A stretch of 64,000 bases of DNA, from NCBI RefSeq assembly GCF_036170895.1, contig NZ_CP108036.1, forward strand, positions 2,666,001 through 2,730,000, given 5' to 3'. The position numbers were made by a program, and so were the translations under genes. Origin of the DNA: Streptomyces erythrochromogenes (GTDB lineage Bacteria; Actinomycetota; Actinomycetes; Streptomycetales; Streptomycetaceae). Within the stretch, counting starts at the first letter, position 1. The number at the start of each line of letters is the position of its first letter. Under the pieces are notes generated by a model, which saw only the letters and a list, made by a program, of their open reading frames with translations, did not search any database and had not been told where the DNA came from. Shown piece by piece: positions 54,877 through 63,844 of the stretch.

Positions 54877-55926
54877 TCAGACCTTCGGCTGCTGCTGGGT
54901 GATGCAGTGGATACCGCCACCCCCGGCGAAAATCGTACGTGCGTCAACGAGGGTCACGGTCCGTTCGGGGAACAGGCCGCGGAAGATCTCGGCGGCCTCC
55001 TCGTCGCGCGGGTCGTCGAAGGAGCACAGCACGACGCCGTCGTTGCACAGGTAGTGGTTGATGTAGGAGTAGTCCACCCACTCGCCGTCCTCCTCCAGCA
55101 CGGTCGGCGCCGGGACCTCCACGACCTCCAGCTGCCGGCCCCGGGCGTCGGTGGACGCGCGCAGGATCGCCGCGATGGTCTTGCAGCGCTCGTGGTCCGG
55201 GTGGGAGGGGTCGGGCTGGGTGTGCACCATGACCACGCCGGGACGGGCGAAGGCCGCGACGATGTCGACGTGGCCCTGGGTGCCGTAGGTCCCGTAGTCG
55301 CCTGCCAGGCCGTACGGCAGCCAGATCGCCTTGGTGGTGCCGAGGTGGGCGTGGATCTCGGTCTCGACCTGCTCCCGGGTCCAGTCGGGGTTGCGGCCCT
55401 TGCCCAGCTGGACGGTGTCGGTGAGCAGCACGGTGCCCTCGCCGTCGACGTGGATGGCGCCGCCCTCGTTGACGAGCGGGGTGCTGAACGTGCGGGTGCC
55501 GAGCACGTCCGAGACCTGGCGGGCGATCTTCGAGTCGTGGTCCCAGCGGGCCCACTCCTGGGCGCCCCAGCCGTTGAAGGTCCAGTCGACGGCGGCCAGC
55601 TCGCCGGCGTCGTTCGTGACGAAGGTCGGGCCGATGTCGCGCATCCAGGCGTCGTCGAGCTCGCGCTCGACCACGTCGAGCGGGTGGCCGTCACCGGCGC
55701 CGGCGATCGCCCGGGCGTTCTCGGCGTCGCCCGGGGAGACGACGAGGGTCACCGGCTCGTACGCGCGGACCGCGCGGGCGACGGCTCCCCAGGCCCCGCG
55801 GGCCTCGGCGAGCTCCTGCTCGTTGGTGAAGGTCGGGTTCGGGCTGGGCCAGGCCATCCAGGTGCGCTCGTGGGGCGTCCACTCGGCGGGCATCCGGAAT
55901 CCGTTGTGCACGGGCTTGGCGGTCAT
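54877..55926 (-). CDS. aguA: agmatine deiminase
   Basis: A 349-residue guanidine-group hydrolase converting agmatine to N-carbamoylputrescine and ammonia. MPAEWTPHERTWMAWPSP, DDAWMRDIGPTFV, the FNGWGAQEWARWDHD loop and the catalytic Cys in GGGGIHCITQQQP are complete. ATG 55926 has AAGGAC upstream. Downstream of ureC by 29 bases. No N-carbamoylputrescine amidohydrolase (AguB) lies beside it, which makes the urease-like enzyme a conceivable partner. Confidence 0.94.
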   Translation of the reverse strand: MTAKPVHNGFRMPAEWTPHERTWMAWPSPNPTFTNEQELAEARGAWGAVARAVRAYEPVTLVVSPGDAENARAIAGAGDGHPLDVVERELDDAWMRDIGPTFVTNDAGELAAVDWTFNGWGAQEWARWDHDSKIARQVSDVLGTRTFSTPLVNEGGAIHVDGEGTVLLTDTVQLGKGRNPDWTREQVETEIHAHLGTTKAIWLPYGLAGDYGTYGTQGHVDIVAAFARPGVVMVHTQPDPSHPDHERCKTIAAILRASTDARGRQLEVVEVPAPTVLEEDGEWVDYSYINHYLCNDGVVLCSFDDPRDEEAAEIFRGLFPERTVTLVDARTIFAGGGGIHCITQQQPKV

Positions 55927-55955
55927 GGCAGGCAGGTCCTTACGGCTGTGCTGAC

Positions 55956-57698
55956 TCAGAGGAAGTACAGGCGGTTGAGGGAGACCGATTCGGCGGCTTC
56001 GGAGCGCAGGGGTTCCCCGTCGAGGGAGACGAGTCCGCTGCGCGCGTCCACGTCGACCGCGCCCACCCGGGAGTTGAGGAGCAGGTCGCCGGGGCCGATG
56101 CCGCGGGTGCCGCGGACGGCGACCCGGCGGCGGCGGGTCGGCATCTCGTCGCCGCCCAGGGCCGCGGCCGCGGCGGAGACGAAGGCGACGGAGATGTCGG
56201 CCGCGGTGGCCCCGTACGAGCCGAACTGCGGCCCCAGGACGAGGGGTTCGCAGGTGTCGGTGGCGGCGTTGGGGTCGCCGGTGACGCCGTAGGCGGGGAA
56301 GCCGGACTTGAGGACGAGCTGCGGCTTGGCCCCGAAGAACTGGGGGCGCCAGAGCACGATGTCGGCGAGCTTGCCGACCTCGATGGAGCCGATCTCGTGC
56401 GCCAGGCCGTGGGCGATGGCCGGGTTGATGGTCAGCTTGGCCATGTAGCGCAGCACGCGGGCGTTGTCGTCGCCCTCGCCGTCGCCCTCCAGCGGGCCGA
56501 GCTCGCCCTTCATCTTCGCGGCCATCGCGAAGGTGCGGCGGATGGTCTCGCCGGCGCGGCCCATGCCCTGGGCGTCGGAGGAGGTGATGCCGATCGCGCC
56601 CAGGTCGTGCAGGACGTCCTCGGCGCCCATCGTCCCGGCCCGGATCCGGTCGCGGGCCATGGCGGCGTCGCCGGGGAGGTCGGGCTTGAGGTCGTGGACG
56701 GAGACGATCATGCCGTAGTGCTCGGCGACCGCGTCCCGGCCGAAGGGCAGCGTGGGGTTGGTGGAGGAGCCGATGATGTTGGGCACGCCCGCCATCTTCA
56801 GCACGTTCGGGACGTGTCCGCCGCCGCAGCCCTCGATGTGGAAGGCGTGGATGGTCCGGCCCTCCAGCACCCGCAGGGTGTCCTCGACCGACAGGCATTC
56901 GTTGAGGCCGTCGCTGTGCAGGGCGACCTGCACGTCGTACTCCTCGGCCACCCGCAGCGCCGTGTCCAGGGCCCGGGTGTGGGCGCCCATGTCCTCGTGC
57001 ACCTTGAAGCCGCAGGCGCCGCCCTCGGCGAGGGCCTCGACCAGGGGTGCGGCGTCGGAGGAGGAGCCGCGGGCGAGGAAGCCGATGTTCACGGGCCAGG
57101 CGTCGAAAGCGTTGAAGGCGTGCTTCAGGGCCCACGGGGAGTTGACGCCGACGCCCCACACCGGGCCGAACTCCTGGCCGATGACGGTGGTGACGCCCGC
57201 GGCGAGCGAGGCCTCCATGATGCGCGGGGACAGCAGGTGGACGTGGGTGTCCACGGCGCCCGCGGTGGCGATCAGACCCTCGCCGGAGACGATCGAGGTG
57301 CCGGTGCCGACGACGACGTCGACGCCGTCGAGGGTGTCGGGGTTGCCGGCCCGGCCGATCGCGTGGATGCGGCCCTCGCGGATGCCGATGGAGACCTTGC
57401 GGATGCCGAGGACGGCGTCGACGACCAGGACGTTGCTGATCACGACGTCGCAGGTCTCGCGGACCGCGGCCGCCTTCAGGTGCAGGCCGTCGCGGGCGGT
57501 CTTGCCGAAGCCCGCCAGGAACTCGTCCCCCGGCTTCTGCGCGTCCGACTCCACCCGGACGGTCAGCCCGGAGTCGCCGAGCCGGACCCGGTCCCCCGCA
57601 CGGGGGCCGAACACGGCCGCGTACTCGTGCGGATCGATGTGCCGGCTGCCCGGCGCGCAGTGCGCACTGTGGTCGGTGTGCGGTGTCTGCCTGCTCAT
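55956..57698 (-). CDS. ureC: urease alpha-subunit-like nickel amidohydrolase, altered active-site flap
   Basis: A 580-residue UreC homologue. All expected metal ligands are there: HVH (H152, H154), carbamylated Lys K232 in GFKVHED with H234, H261, H295 in GGGHVPN and D375 in SSDAQGMGR. The mobile flap, normally VCHHL with catalytic Cys and His, reads IVSVHDLKPD (331-340): Cys is lost and the spacing differs by one. Accessory genes ureD, E, F and G are absent from the window. ATG 57698 overlaps the ureAB stop. It may be a second urease, or act on another urea-like or carbamoyl compound. Confidence 0.9.
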   Translation of the reverse strand: MSRQTPHTDHSAHCAPGSRHIDPHEYAAVFGPRAGDRVRLGDSGLTVRVESDAQKPGDEFLAGFGKTARDGLHLKAAAVRETCDVVISNVLVVDAVLGIRKVSIGIREGRIHAIGRAGNPDTLDGVDVVVGTGTSIVSGEGLIATAGAVDTHVHLLSPRIMEASLAAGVTTVIGQEFGPVWGVGVNSPWALKHAFNAFDAWPVNIGFLARGSSSDAAPLVEALAEGGACGFKVHEDMGAHTRALDTALRVAEEYDVQVALHSDGLNECLSVEDTLRVLEGRTIHAFHIEGCGGGHVPNVLKMAGVPNIIGSSTNPTLPFGRDAVAEHYGMIVSVHDLKPDLPGDAAMARDRIRAGTMGAEDVLHDLGAIGITSSDAQGMGRAGETIRRTFAMAAKMKGELGPLEGDGEGDDNARVLRYMAKLTINPAIAHGLAHEIGSIEVGKLADIVLWRPQFFGAKPQLVLKSGFPAYGVTGDPNAATDTCEPLVLGPQFGSYGATAADISVAFVSAAAAALGGDEMPTRRRRVAVRGTRGIGPGDLLLNSRVGAVDVDARSGLVSLDGEPLRSEAAESVSLNRLYFL

Positions 57699-58432
57699 GC
57701 CGTCGTCCCTTCCGGGCGGTCGGCGGGGCCGGCCTGGCCGGCCCCGGTCGGGGTGACTCCGAGGTAGCCGCAGGCGGCCGCGCGGCGCAGGGCCTCCTCC
57801 CTGGCCCCGGGGGCGTCGAGCGGGCCGTCGACGAGACCCGCGAAGCCGATCGCGATGCGGTCGCCCCCGAGCGGGACGAGGCCGACGTCGCCCTCGCCGT
57901 GCGGGTCGAACCGTACGGACGAGCCCGCCGGGACGCACAGCCGCATGCCGTAGGCCGCGGCGCGGTCGAAGTCCAGGCGCGGGTTCGCCTCGAAGAAGTG
58001 GAAGTGCGAGGTCACGCTCACCGGCACGTCGGCGGTGTTGCGCACGTGCAGGTGCAGGACCGGCTCCGGCTGGGGGACGCCGGGGCCGGGGACGACGGCG
58101 CCGGGGGCGTCCTCGCCGAGCGGCACCGCGCCCCGGACGGGGGACGAGACCACGGCGAGGCGGGATCCGTCGTCGAAGACGGCCTCCACGTGGACCTCGG
58201 TGACCACGTCTGCGACGCCGGGCAGGACGTCGTCGGGGCCCAGCACGCTGCGGGCCTCCTCGATGGCCTCGGCCAGCCGCTTTCCGTCGCGCGCGGCCTC
58301 GCAGACCGTGTCCGCGATCAGCGCGGTGGCCTCCGGGACATTGAGTTTCAGGCCACGGGCCCGCCGGGCCCGGGCCAGTTCCGCAGCGCTGCGGAGCAGC
58401 AGCCGGTCGCGCTCCGTAGGGGTCAGCCGCAC
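57695..58432 (-). CDS. fused urease gamma-beta subunit (UreAB)
   Basis: A 245-residue fusion. Residues 1-100 are UreA (MRLTPTERDRLLLRSAAELA, ARGLKLNVPEATALIADTV, EARSVLGPDDVLPGV); about 125-230 are UreB (NTADVPVSVTSHFHFFEANPRLDFDRAAAYGMRL, FDPHGEGDVGLVPLGGDR). GTG 58432. First gene of the island, with 4-base overlap with ureC and an operator-like palindrome 29 bases upstream. Confidence 0.93.
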   Translation of the reverse strand: MRLTPTERDRLLLRSAAELARARRARGLKLNVPEATALIADTVCEAARDGKRLAEAIEEARSVLGPDDVLPGVADVVTEVHVEAVFDDGSRLAVVSSPVRGAVPLGEDAPGAVVPGPGVPQPEPVLHLHVRNTADVPVSVTSHFHFFEANPRLDFDRAAAYGMRLCVPAGSSVRFDPHGEGDVGLVPLGGDRIAIGFAGLVDGPLDAPGAREEALRRAAACGYLGVTPTGAGQAGPADRPEGTTA

Positions 58433-58460
58433 GCCGATCCACCACCTCTTGAGTCGATGG

Positions 58461-58479
58461 GTTAGAGCATCACTCTAAC
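58461..58479. promoter_or_regulatory. operator-like palindrome upstream of ureAB
   Basis: Perfect 7-bp arms GTTAGAG and CTCTAAC with a 5-base centre. Read on the minus strand its core is GAGTGATGCTC, matching GAGTGTCGCTC at 58534-58544. Candidate TetR site. Confidence 0.55.
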
Positions 58480-58531
58480 TCTTCATTTCGTTGCGGGGAA
58501 TCATTGACCTGAACGCAGGGCTTGAGTCACA

Positions 58532-58546
58532 TTGAGTGTCGCTCAA
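58532..58546. promoter_or_regulatory. second operator-like site upstream of the NCS1 permease
   Basis: TTGAG-TGTCG-CTCAA inverted repeat, 44 bases before the permease ATG, sharing the core GAGTGNNGCTC with the site at 58461-58479. Confidence 0.5.
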
Positions 58547-58589
58547 ACACAAGCGCAACCACCCCCCGCCCTGCCAAGGGAGTCCCCCC

Positions 58590-60011
58590 ATGCCCATCGA
58601 ACAGCGCGGAGTCGACACCATCCCGGAGGAGGAGCGGACCAGCGGTCCCCGTGACCTGATATCGATCCTGCTCGGCTCCAACTTGTGCCTCGGTGTGATC
58701 GTCTTCGGCTGGCTGCCGCCCTCCTTCGGACTGGGCCTGTGGCCCTCGGTCACGGCCATCGTGACCGGCACCCTCGTCGGCATCGCCTTCACCGCGCCGC
58801 TGGCACTCGTCTCCCTGCGCACCGCGACCAACCTCTCCACCTCCAGCGGCGCGCAGTTCGGCGTGCGGGGGCGGCTCGTGGGTTCGGTGGTGGGCCTGCT
58901 GCTCTCGCTCGGCTACACGGCACTCACGCTGTGGATCGGCGGCGACGTGATGGTCGGCACCCTCGCGCGGCTCACCGGGCTGCCGGACACCGGCCTCTCG
59001 CGGGCGGCGATGTACGGCTTCCTCGCCGCGTGTACCGTCGTCGCGGCCGTCTTCGGCTACCGACTGCTGCTGCGCATGAGCAAGGTGCTGTCCATCGCCA
59101 TGGTGGTGCTGCTGGCGGTCGGCTTCGTCGCCTACGCCCCGGACTTCACCACCGCCGCGCCACCCGAGACCGCGTACCTGCTCGGCTCCTTCTGGCCGAC
59201 GTGGCTGCTGGCCGCCGTCGCCGCCGGCCTCAGCGGGCCCGTCGCCTTCATCACCCTGCTGGGCGACTACACGCGCTACATCTCCCCGCGCCGGCACGGC
59301 TCGCGCAAGGTCCTGTGGGCCACCGCCTTCGGCCTGCTGATCGGCCTGCTGATCCCGCAGCTCTTCGGCACCTACACGGCACTGGCCGCCCGGGCGGGCC
59401 TGGACTACGCCGGGCCGCTGGTGGAGGCCGCGCCGCTGTGGTACCTGCTCCCGCTGCTGGCGGCCGCCGCGGCCGGCTCGGTCGGCAACGCCGGGCTGAT
59501 GCTCTACTCCATGGGCCTGGACCTCGACGCGATCGTCCCCCGGGCGACCCGCACCACGGCCACCGTGATCGCCGCGGCCGTCGCGACCGCCTTCGTCTTC
59601 ATCGGGTCCTTCGAGTGGGACGTGCAGTCCGCGATGACCTCGTTCGTGCTGGTGCTGACCGCGATCGGCACCCCGTGGGCCGTGATCACCCTGATCGGCC
59701 ACGTGCGCTGCCGCGGGGTCTACGACGCCGACGCGCTCCAGGTCTTCAACCGCCGGTCGGTGGGCGGGGTCTACTGGTACCGATCCGGCTGGAACGTCGC
59801 GGCCACCGCCTCCTGGGCGATCGGCGCGGCCGTCGGCCTGCTCGCCGTGACCACCCCCTTCTACGAGGGCCCGCTGCTCGCCCTCACCGGCGGCGTTGAC
59901 TGCTCCTTCGTCCTCTCCGGCCTCACCGGCGGGCTCGTGTACGCAGCGCTCACCGCCCGCTGCGCTCCCGCCCCGGCTCCGGCGGCCGCCGAGGAGCCCG
60001 CGAACGCCTGA
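58590..60011 (+). CDS. NCS1-family permease (cytosine/purine type)
   Basis: A 473-residue, 12-helix transporter of the nucleobase:cation symporter-1 family. LGSNLCLGVIVFGWLPPSF in the first helix, GDYTRYISPRRHG loop, GSVGNAGLMLYSMGLDLDA and the YWYRSGWN motif before the last helices fit the family. ATG 58590 has CAAGGGAG upstream; GTG 58536 is unlikely. Divergent from the ureAB-ureC-aguA-tetR unit with shared operator-like sites, so it probably imports a substrate of that island. Substrate unknown. Confidence 0.9.
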   Translation: MPIEQRGVDTIPEEERTSGPRDLISILLGSNLCLGVIVFGWLPPSFGLGLWPSVTAIVTGTLVGIAFTAPLALVSLRTATNLSTSSGAQFGVRGRLVGSVVGLLLSLGYTALTLWIGGDVMVGTLARLTGLPDTGLSRAAMYGFLAACTVVAAVFGYRLLLRMSKVLSIAMVVLLAVGFVAYAPDFTTAAPPETAYLLGSFWPTWLLAAVAAGLSGPVAFITLLGDYTRYISPRRHGSRKVLWATAFGLLIGLLIPQLFGTYTALAARAGLDYAGPLVEAAPLWYLLPLLAAAAAGSVGNAGLMLYSMGLDLDAIVPRATRTTATVIAAAVATAFVFIGSFEWDVQSAMTSFVLVLTAIGTPWAVITLIGHVRCRGVYDADALQVFNRRSVGGVYWYRSGWNVAATASWAIGAAVGLLAVTTPFYEGPLLALTGGVDCSFVLSGLTGGLVYAALTARCAPAPAPAAAEEPANA

Positions 60012-60021
60012 GGCCCCCCCC

Positions 60022-60075
60022 GTACGCGAGCGGGCCCGCACCCCGGAGATCCGGAGTGCGGGCCCGCTCCCGTAC
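60022..60075. terminator. 26-bp near-perfect bidirectional terminator
   Basis: Arms 60022-60047 and 60050-60075 with two mismatches and a 2-base loop, between the convergent permease and ilvE genes. Confidence 0.8.
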
Positions 60076-60098
60076 GCAGGTGGCGACACCCGCGCCCC

Positions 60099-61184
60099 CT
60101 AGCCCAGGGGGTGCATCCAGCCGTGGGTGTCGGCGGCCCGGCCGGTCTGGAGCTCCAGCAGCGCCTTGCGCAGGCGCATGGTGACCTCGCCGGGCTCGCC
60201 GTCGCCCTGGGTCCAGTCGGCGCGCTCGGACTTGACCGAGCCGACCGGGGTGATGACGGCGGCCGTGCCGCAGGCGAACACCTCGGTGAGGGTGCCGTTG
60301 GCGTTGTCGCGCTGCCAGTCCTCGGTGGTCAGGCGGCCCTCTTCGGCGGTGTAGCCGAGGTCGCGGGCGATGGTGAGGAGGGAGTCGCGGGTGATGCCGG
60401 GGAGCAGCGAGCCGGTGAGCTCGGGGGTGACGATGCGGTCGCCGTACACGAAGTACAGGTTCATCCCGCCCATCTCCTCGATCCAGCGGTGCTCGACGGC
60501 GTCGAGCCAGACCACCTGGTCGCAGCCGTGCGAGGCGGCCTGGGCCTGCGCGACGAGCGAGGCGGCGTAGTTGCCGCCGGTCTTGGCCGCGCCGGTGCCG
60601 CCCTTGACCGCGCGGACGTAGTCCTCGGAGAGCCAGACGGAGACGGGCTTGACGCCGCCGGGGAAGTACGCGCCGGCGGGCGAGGCGATGACGATGAAGA
60701 GGAACTCGTTGGCCGGGCGGACGCCGAGGCCGACCTCGGAGGCGAACATGAAGGGCCGCAGGTACAGCGAGGCCTCGCCGGAGTCCGGCACCCAGGCGCG
60801 GTCCTGCTTGATCAGGACGTCGCAGGCCTCGATGAACAGCTCGGTCGGCAGCTCCGGCATGGCCATGCGGCGCGCGGAGGACTGGAAGCGCGCGGCGTTG
60901 GCCTCGGGGCGGAACGTGGCGACGGTGCCGTCGGGCTGGCGGTAGGCCTTGAGGCCCTCGAAGATCGTCTGCGCGTAGTGCAGGGTCATGTTCGCCGGGT
61001 CGATCGAGAGCGGCGCGTACGGGACCAGTTCGGCGTCGTGCCATCCGCGGCCCTCGGTCCACTTGATCGTCACCATGTGGTCGGTGAAGTGGCGGCCGAA
61101 GCCGGGGCTGGCCAGGATCGCCTCGCGCTCCGCGTCGGACAGCGGGTTCGAGGAGGGCTTGAGCTCGATCGTGGGCGTCGTCAT
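60099..61184 (-). CDS. ilvE: branched-chain amino acid aminotransferase
   Basis: PLP enzyme of 361 residues for the last step of valine, leucine and isoleucine synthesis. [14 protein letters not shown], the PLP lysine region [27 protein letters not shown] and [13 protein letters not shown] are intact. ATG 61184 has AAGGAC upstream. GATAAT on the minus strand at 61278-61283 is a candidate -10. Downstream of leuB and separated by a terminator. Confidence 0.96.
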   Translation of the reverse strand: MTTPTIELKPSSNPLSDAEREAILASPGFGRHFTDHMVTIKWTEGRGWHDAELVPYAPLSIDPANMTLHYAQTIFEGLKAYRQPDGTVATFRPEANAARFQSSARRMAMPELPTELFIEACDVLIKQDRAWVPDSGEASLYLRPFMFASEVGLGVRPANEFLFIVIASPAGAYFPGGVKPVSVWLSEDYVRAVKGGTGAAKTGGNYAASLVAQAQAASHGCDQVVWLDAVEHRWIEEMGGMNLYFVYGDRIVTPELTGSLLPGITRDSLLTIARDLGYTAEEGRLTTEDWQRDNANGTLTEVFACGTAAVITPVGSVKSERADWTQGDGEPGEVTMRLRKALLELQTGRAADTHGWMHPLG

Positions 61185-61357
61185 GAGTGCTTGTCCTTCA
61201 CCGGTTGTGTATGGCGGACCGCGCTCACGGCGCACCAGGACGTCCGAGCTTCCCCGCATTCCGCGGCCTCGCGTTCGATTATCGCGCGCGGGCAGGCTTC
61301 GGAGAAGCGGGGGATTGCGGCCCAGGGGAGATGGTGGCACCCGGGGCCGCACAGGAA

Positions 61358-61390
61358 AAGCCGCCGGGTCCCATTGTGACCCGGCGGCTT
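61358..61390 (-). terminator. terminator of leuB
   Basis: 13-bp perfect stem (61358-61370 with 61378-61390), followed on the minus strand by TTCCTGTG, 21 bases after the leuB stop. Confidence 0.8.
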
Positions 61391-61410
61391 CCTGAGGTGG
61401 AGCGGCCGGG

Positions 61411-62451
61411 TCAGCCGGCTACTCGCGCGGCGAGGGCGTCGCCGATCGCGTCGGTGGAGCGGAAGGTTCCGTCGCGCTCGGCGAGGTCGGCGGAGACCGC
61501 GTCCTCGATGCGGACGGCCTCGGCCTCGTAGCCCAGGTGGCGCAGCAGCAGGGCGACGGAGAGGATCGTCGCGGTCGGGTCGGCCTTGCCGGTGCCGGCG
61601 ATGTCCGGGGCCGAACCGTGGACGGGCTCGAACATGGACGGGAAGGCGCCGGTCGGGTTGATGTTCCCGGAGGCGGCCAGGCCGATTCCGCCGGTGACGG
61701 CTGCGGCCAGGTCGGTGAGGATGTCACCGAAAAGGTTGTCCGTGACGATGACGTCGAAGCGCTCCGGCTGGGTGACGAAGAAGATCGTCGCGGCGTCGAC
61801 GTGCAGGTAGTCGGTGGTGACCTCGGGGTACTCCTGGCCGACCTTGTCGAAGATGTTCTTCCACATGTGGCCCGCGTACACGAGGACGTTGTTCTTGTGG
61901 ACCAGCGTCAGCTTCTTGCGGGGGCGGGAGTTGGCCCGCTCGTACGCGTCACGGACGACGCGCTCGACGCCGTACGCGGTGTTGATGCTGACCTCGGTGG
62001 CCACCTCGGCCGGGGTACCCGTGCGCAGGCTGCCGCCGTTGCCGGTGTACGGGCCCTCGGTGCCCTCGCGGACCACGACGAAGTCGATGTCCGGGCGGCC
62101 CGCCAGCGGGGTGGCGGTGTTGGGGAACAGCTTCGACGGGCGCAGGTTGATGAAGTGGTCGAAGGCGAAGCGCAGCTTCAGCAGCAGGCCGCGCTCCAGC
62201 ACGCCGGACGGCACCGAGGGGTCGCCGATGGCGCCCAGCAGGATCGCGTCGTGGTGCTTGAGGGCTTCGAGCTCCGCGTCCGGGAGGGTCTCACCGGTGC
62301 GGTGCCAGCGCTGGGCGCCGAGGTCGTATTGCCTGGTCTCCAGCTTCACATCCTGGGGCAGGACCGCGGTAAGGACCTTGAGTCCCTGAGCCACGACTTC
62401 CTGGCCGATGCCATCACCGGGGATCACTGCGAGATTGATGCTGGTCGACAT
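61411..62451 (-). CDS. leuB: 3-isopropylmalate dehydrogenase
   Basis: NAD-dependent oxidative decarboxylase of leucine synthesis, 346 residues. [14 protein letters not shown], the [17 protein letters not shown] arginine region, KNNVL and [21 protein letters not shown] (Mg ligands) and [18 protein letters not shown] are present. ATG 62451 (MSTSINLAV). A perfect 16-bp palindrome lies 30 bases upstream. Confidence 0.97.
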   Translation of the reverse strand: MSTSINLAVIPGDGIGQEVVAQGLKVLTAVLPQDVKLETRQYDLGAQRWHRTGETLPDAELEALKHHDAILLGAIGDPSVPSGVLERGLLLKLRFAFDHFINLRPSKLFPNTATPLAGRPDIDFVVVREGTEGPYTGNGGSLRTGTPAEVATEVSINTAYGVERVVRDAYERANSRPRKKLTLVHKNNVLVYAGHMWKNIFDKVGQEYPEVTTDYLHVDAATIFFVTQPERFDVIVTDNLFGDILTDLAAAVTGGIGLAASGNINPTGAFPSMFEPVHGSAPDIAGTGKADPTATILSVALLLRHLGYEAEAVRIEDAVSADLAERDGTFRSTDAIGDALAARVAG

Positions 62452-62481
62452 GGCGAAACCGTACTCCGTGTCCAGCCCTCA

Positions 62482-62516
62482 GACATTTCACGTCCACGAT
62501 GTGGACGTGAAATGTC
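62482..62516. promoter_or_regulatory. perfect 16-bp palindrome upstream of leuB
   Basis: Arms 62482-62497 (GACATTTCACGTCCAC) and 62501-62516 pair perfectly around GAT. It is less GC-rich than the usual terminators here and has no T tract. It lies between the 42-residue ORF and leuB: either an operator of leuB or a terminator of the small gene. Confidence 0.6.
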
Positions 62517-62541
62517 CTGGGCGGCGTTGTGCCAGGGCGGG

Positions 62542-62670
62542 TCAGTGGCCGGTCGAGCCGCCGTTGTCGCGGCGGTCGAGGGCGCGCTGCAGGGCGGCGG
62601 CGGCGTTCTTGCGCTCGTCGGCCGAGGCGGAGGCGTGGCGGACGCGGCGGGCGGTGGTGGTTGCGGTCAT
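62542..62670 (-). CDS. 42-residue basic small protein, function unknown
   Basis: MTATTTARRVRHASASADERKNAAAALQRALDRRDNGGSTGH, here in full only by its ends: starts MTATTTARRVRHA and ends DNGGSTGH; a central Ala-rich helix (about 17-32). ATG 62670 has AAGGAG at 10 bases. Arg-rich, no Cys. It may be a small regulatory or nucleic-acid-binding peptide. The 12-base NdgR-like sequence lies about 220 bases upstream. Confidence 0.6.
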   Translation of the reverse strand: MTATTTARRVRHASASADERKNAAAALQRALDRRDNGGSTGH

Positions 62671-62886
62671 GGTGATCGACTCCTTGAGATCACGGCGTGG
62701 CGGGGCCACGGATGAGGGGTTCCTTCAAGGCGCCGGAAGAGGCGGGGAGCTGTGCGCCGCAGGGGTTGCCTGCCAGGGGCGCGCGCTCTCGACCGCCATT
62801 CGCCTGATCGGCGAGACGTTCGGCTCCTACAAAGCTAGGGCAGGTCCCGCTGTATGTCTCGGCAGTTACTCGGACTTCCTACTATC

Positions 62887-62898
62887 TGAGACGCGAAT
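62887..62898. promoter_or_regulatory. repeat of the NdgR-site half TGAGACGCGAAT
   Basis: Exact 12-base match to 31082-31093 in the ndgR/leuC operator. It stands upstream of the small ORF and leuB, next to the lysR stop, in a locally AT-rich patch. Confidence 0.4.
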
Positions 62899-62930
62899 CC
62901 CTTCGAAAAGCCGCCTCCCGAGGGTCCGTT

Positions 62931-63815
62931 TCAGCCTCTCGCGGAGCGAAGTTCCCTGATCAGAGCCCTGATGGCGAGGGTGGAGGCGGCTTCCGACGTC
63001 GTGACGTATCCCACCTGCCTCACCGGCCCCTGCGGGCCCAATCCGGTGATCTCCACCGCCTCGGTCGCCTCCCTCAGGGAGAGCTCGGGCATGATCGCCA
63101 TGCCGAGGCCGCGGCCGACCATGGTCAGCACCATCGCGTCGTCCTCCGCCTTGACCGTCGCTCGCGGGATCCAGTCCTGGGCCCGCCACCAGGCGCGGGT
63201 GTAGGAGCCGCAGTTCTCGTCCCAGTCCATGAGGGGCAGCGACCTCGGGTCGGGATGCCCCGCCGGGTGCACCAGGCGGTACGCCTCCTGCATGAGCACC
63301 CCGGTCAGCAGGCCCGGCGGCGCCGGGTCCTGCGAGCCGCCCAGGGTGGCGATGCCCAGGTCCGCACGGCCCGCCGCCACTTCCCCGGCCGCGCCGGCGC
63401 CGATCTCGCGCACCACGCGGACCTCGGGGCGGATGCCGGGGTGCCGGGCGGTCAGCCGTTCCAGGGCGGCTGGCAGCAGGTGCAGGGCAGCGCTGCGGAA
63501 CGCCGCGATCCGCAGTACGCCGCCGAGCGTGTCGCGGCCCCCGTCCCGGCCCGCGCCGCGCGCCTCCGCGCCCATGGCCTCGTACAGCCGCAGGATGCGG
63601 CGGGCGTGGCCGACCGCCCGCTCCCCCGCCGGTGTGGGCGACGCCCCGGACCGCCCGCGCTCGAAGAGCACCGCGCCGAGCTTGGCCTCGCTCCCCCGCA
63701 CCGAGTGCGATACGGCCGACTGGGTGAGGCCGAGCGCCGCGGCCGCGGCGGAGAACCCGCGGGCTTCCGCGACGGCGACCAGGATCCGCAGTTCCTGCGG
63801 GAGGAGATCGGACAC
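62931..63815 (-). CDS. LysR-family transcriptional regulator
   Basis: A 294-residue LysR regulator. HTH at about 5-62 (LRILVAVAEARGFSAAAAALGLTQSAVSHSVRGSEAKLG), periplasmic-binding-like domain after about 95 (VLRIAAFRSAALHLLPAALERL, GLGMAIMPELSL). GTG 63815 is chosen; GTG 63827 is possible. Divergent from the oxidoreductase at 63917 with a palindrome between, which suggests it regulates that gene. Confidence 0.92.
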   Translation of the reverse strand: MSDLLPQELRILVAVAEARGFSAAAAALGLTQSAVSHSVRGSEAKLGAVLFERGRSGASPTPAGERAVGHARRILRLYEAMGAEARGAGRDGGRDTLGGVLRIAAFRSAALHLLPAALERLTARHPGIRPEVRVVREIGAGAAGEVAAGRADLGIATLGGSQDPAPPGLLTGVLMQEAYRLVHPAGHPDPRSLPLMDWDENCGSYTRAWWRAQDWIPRATVKAEDDAMVLTMVGRGLGMAIMPELSLREATEAVEITGLGPQGPVRQVGYVTTSEAASTLAIRALIRELRSARG

Positions 63816-63844
63816 CGGGGCTCCCACCTCGTTGTATGAGTGGC

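Noticed and set aside
54214..60011. Horizontal acquisition of the urease-like island
   Set aside because: Codon use and GC look like the neighbours, there are no mobile genes or direct repeats, and I recall the same genes at this place in S. coelicolor.
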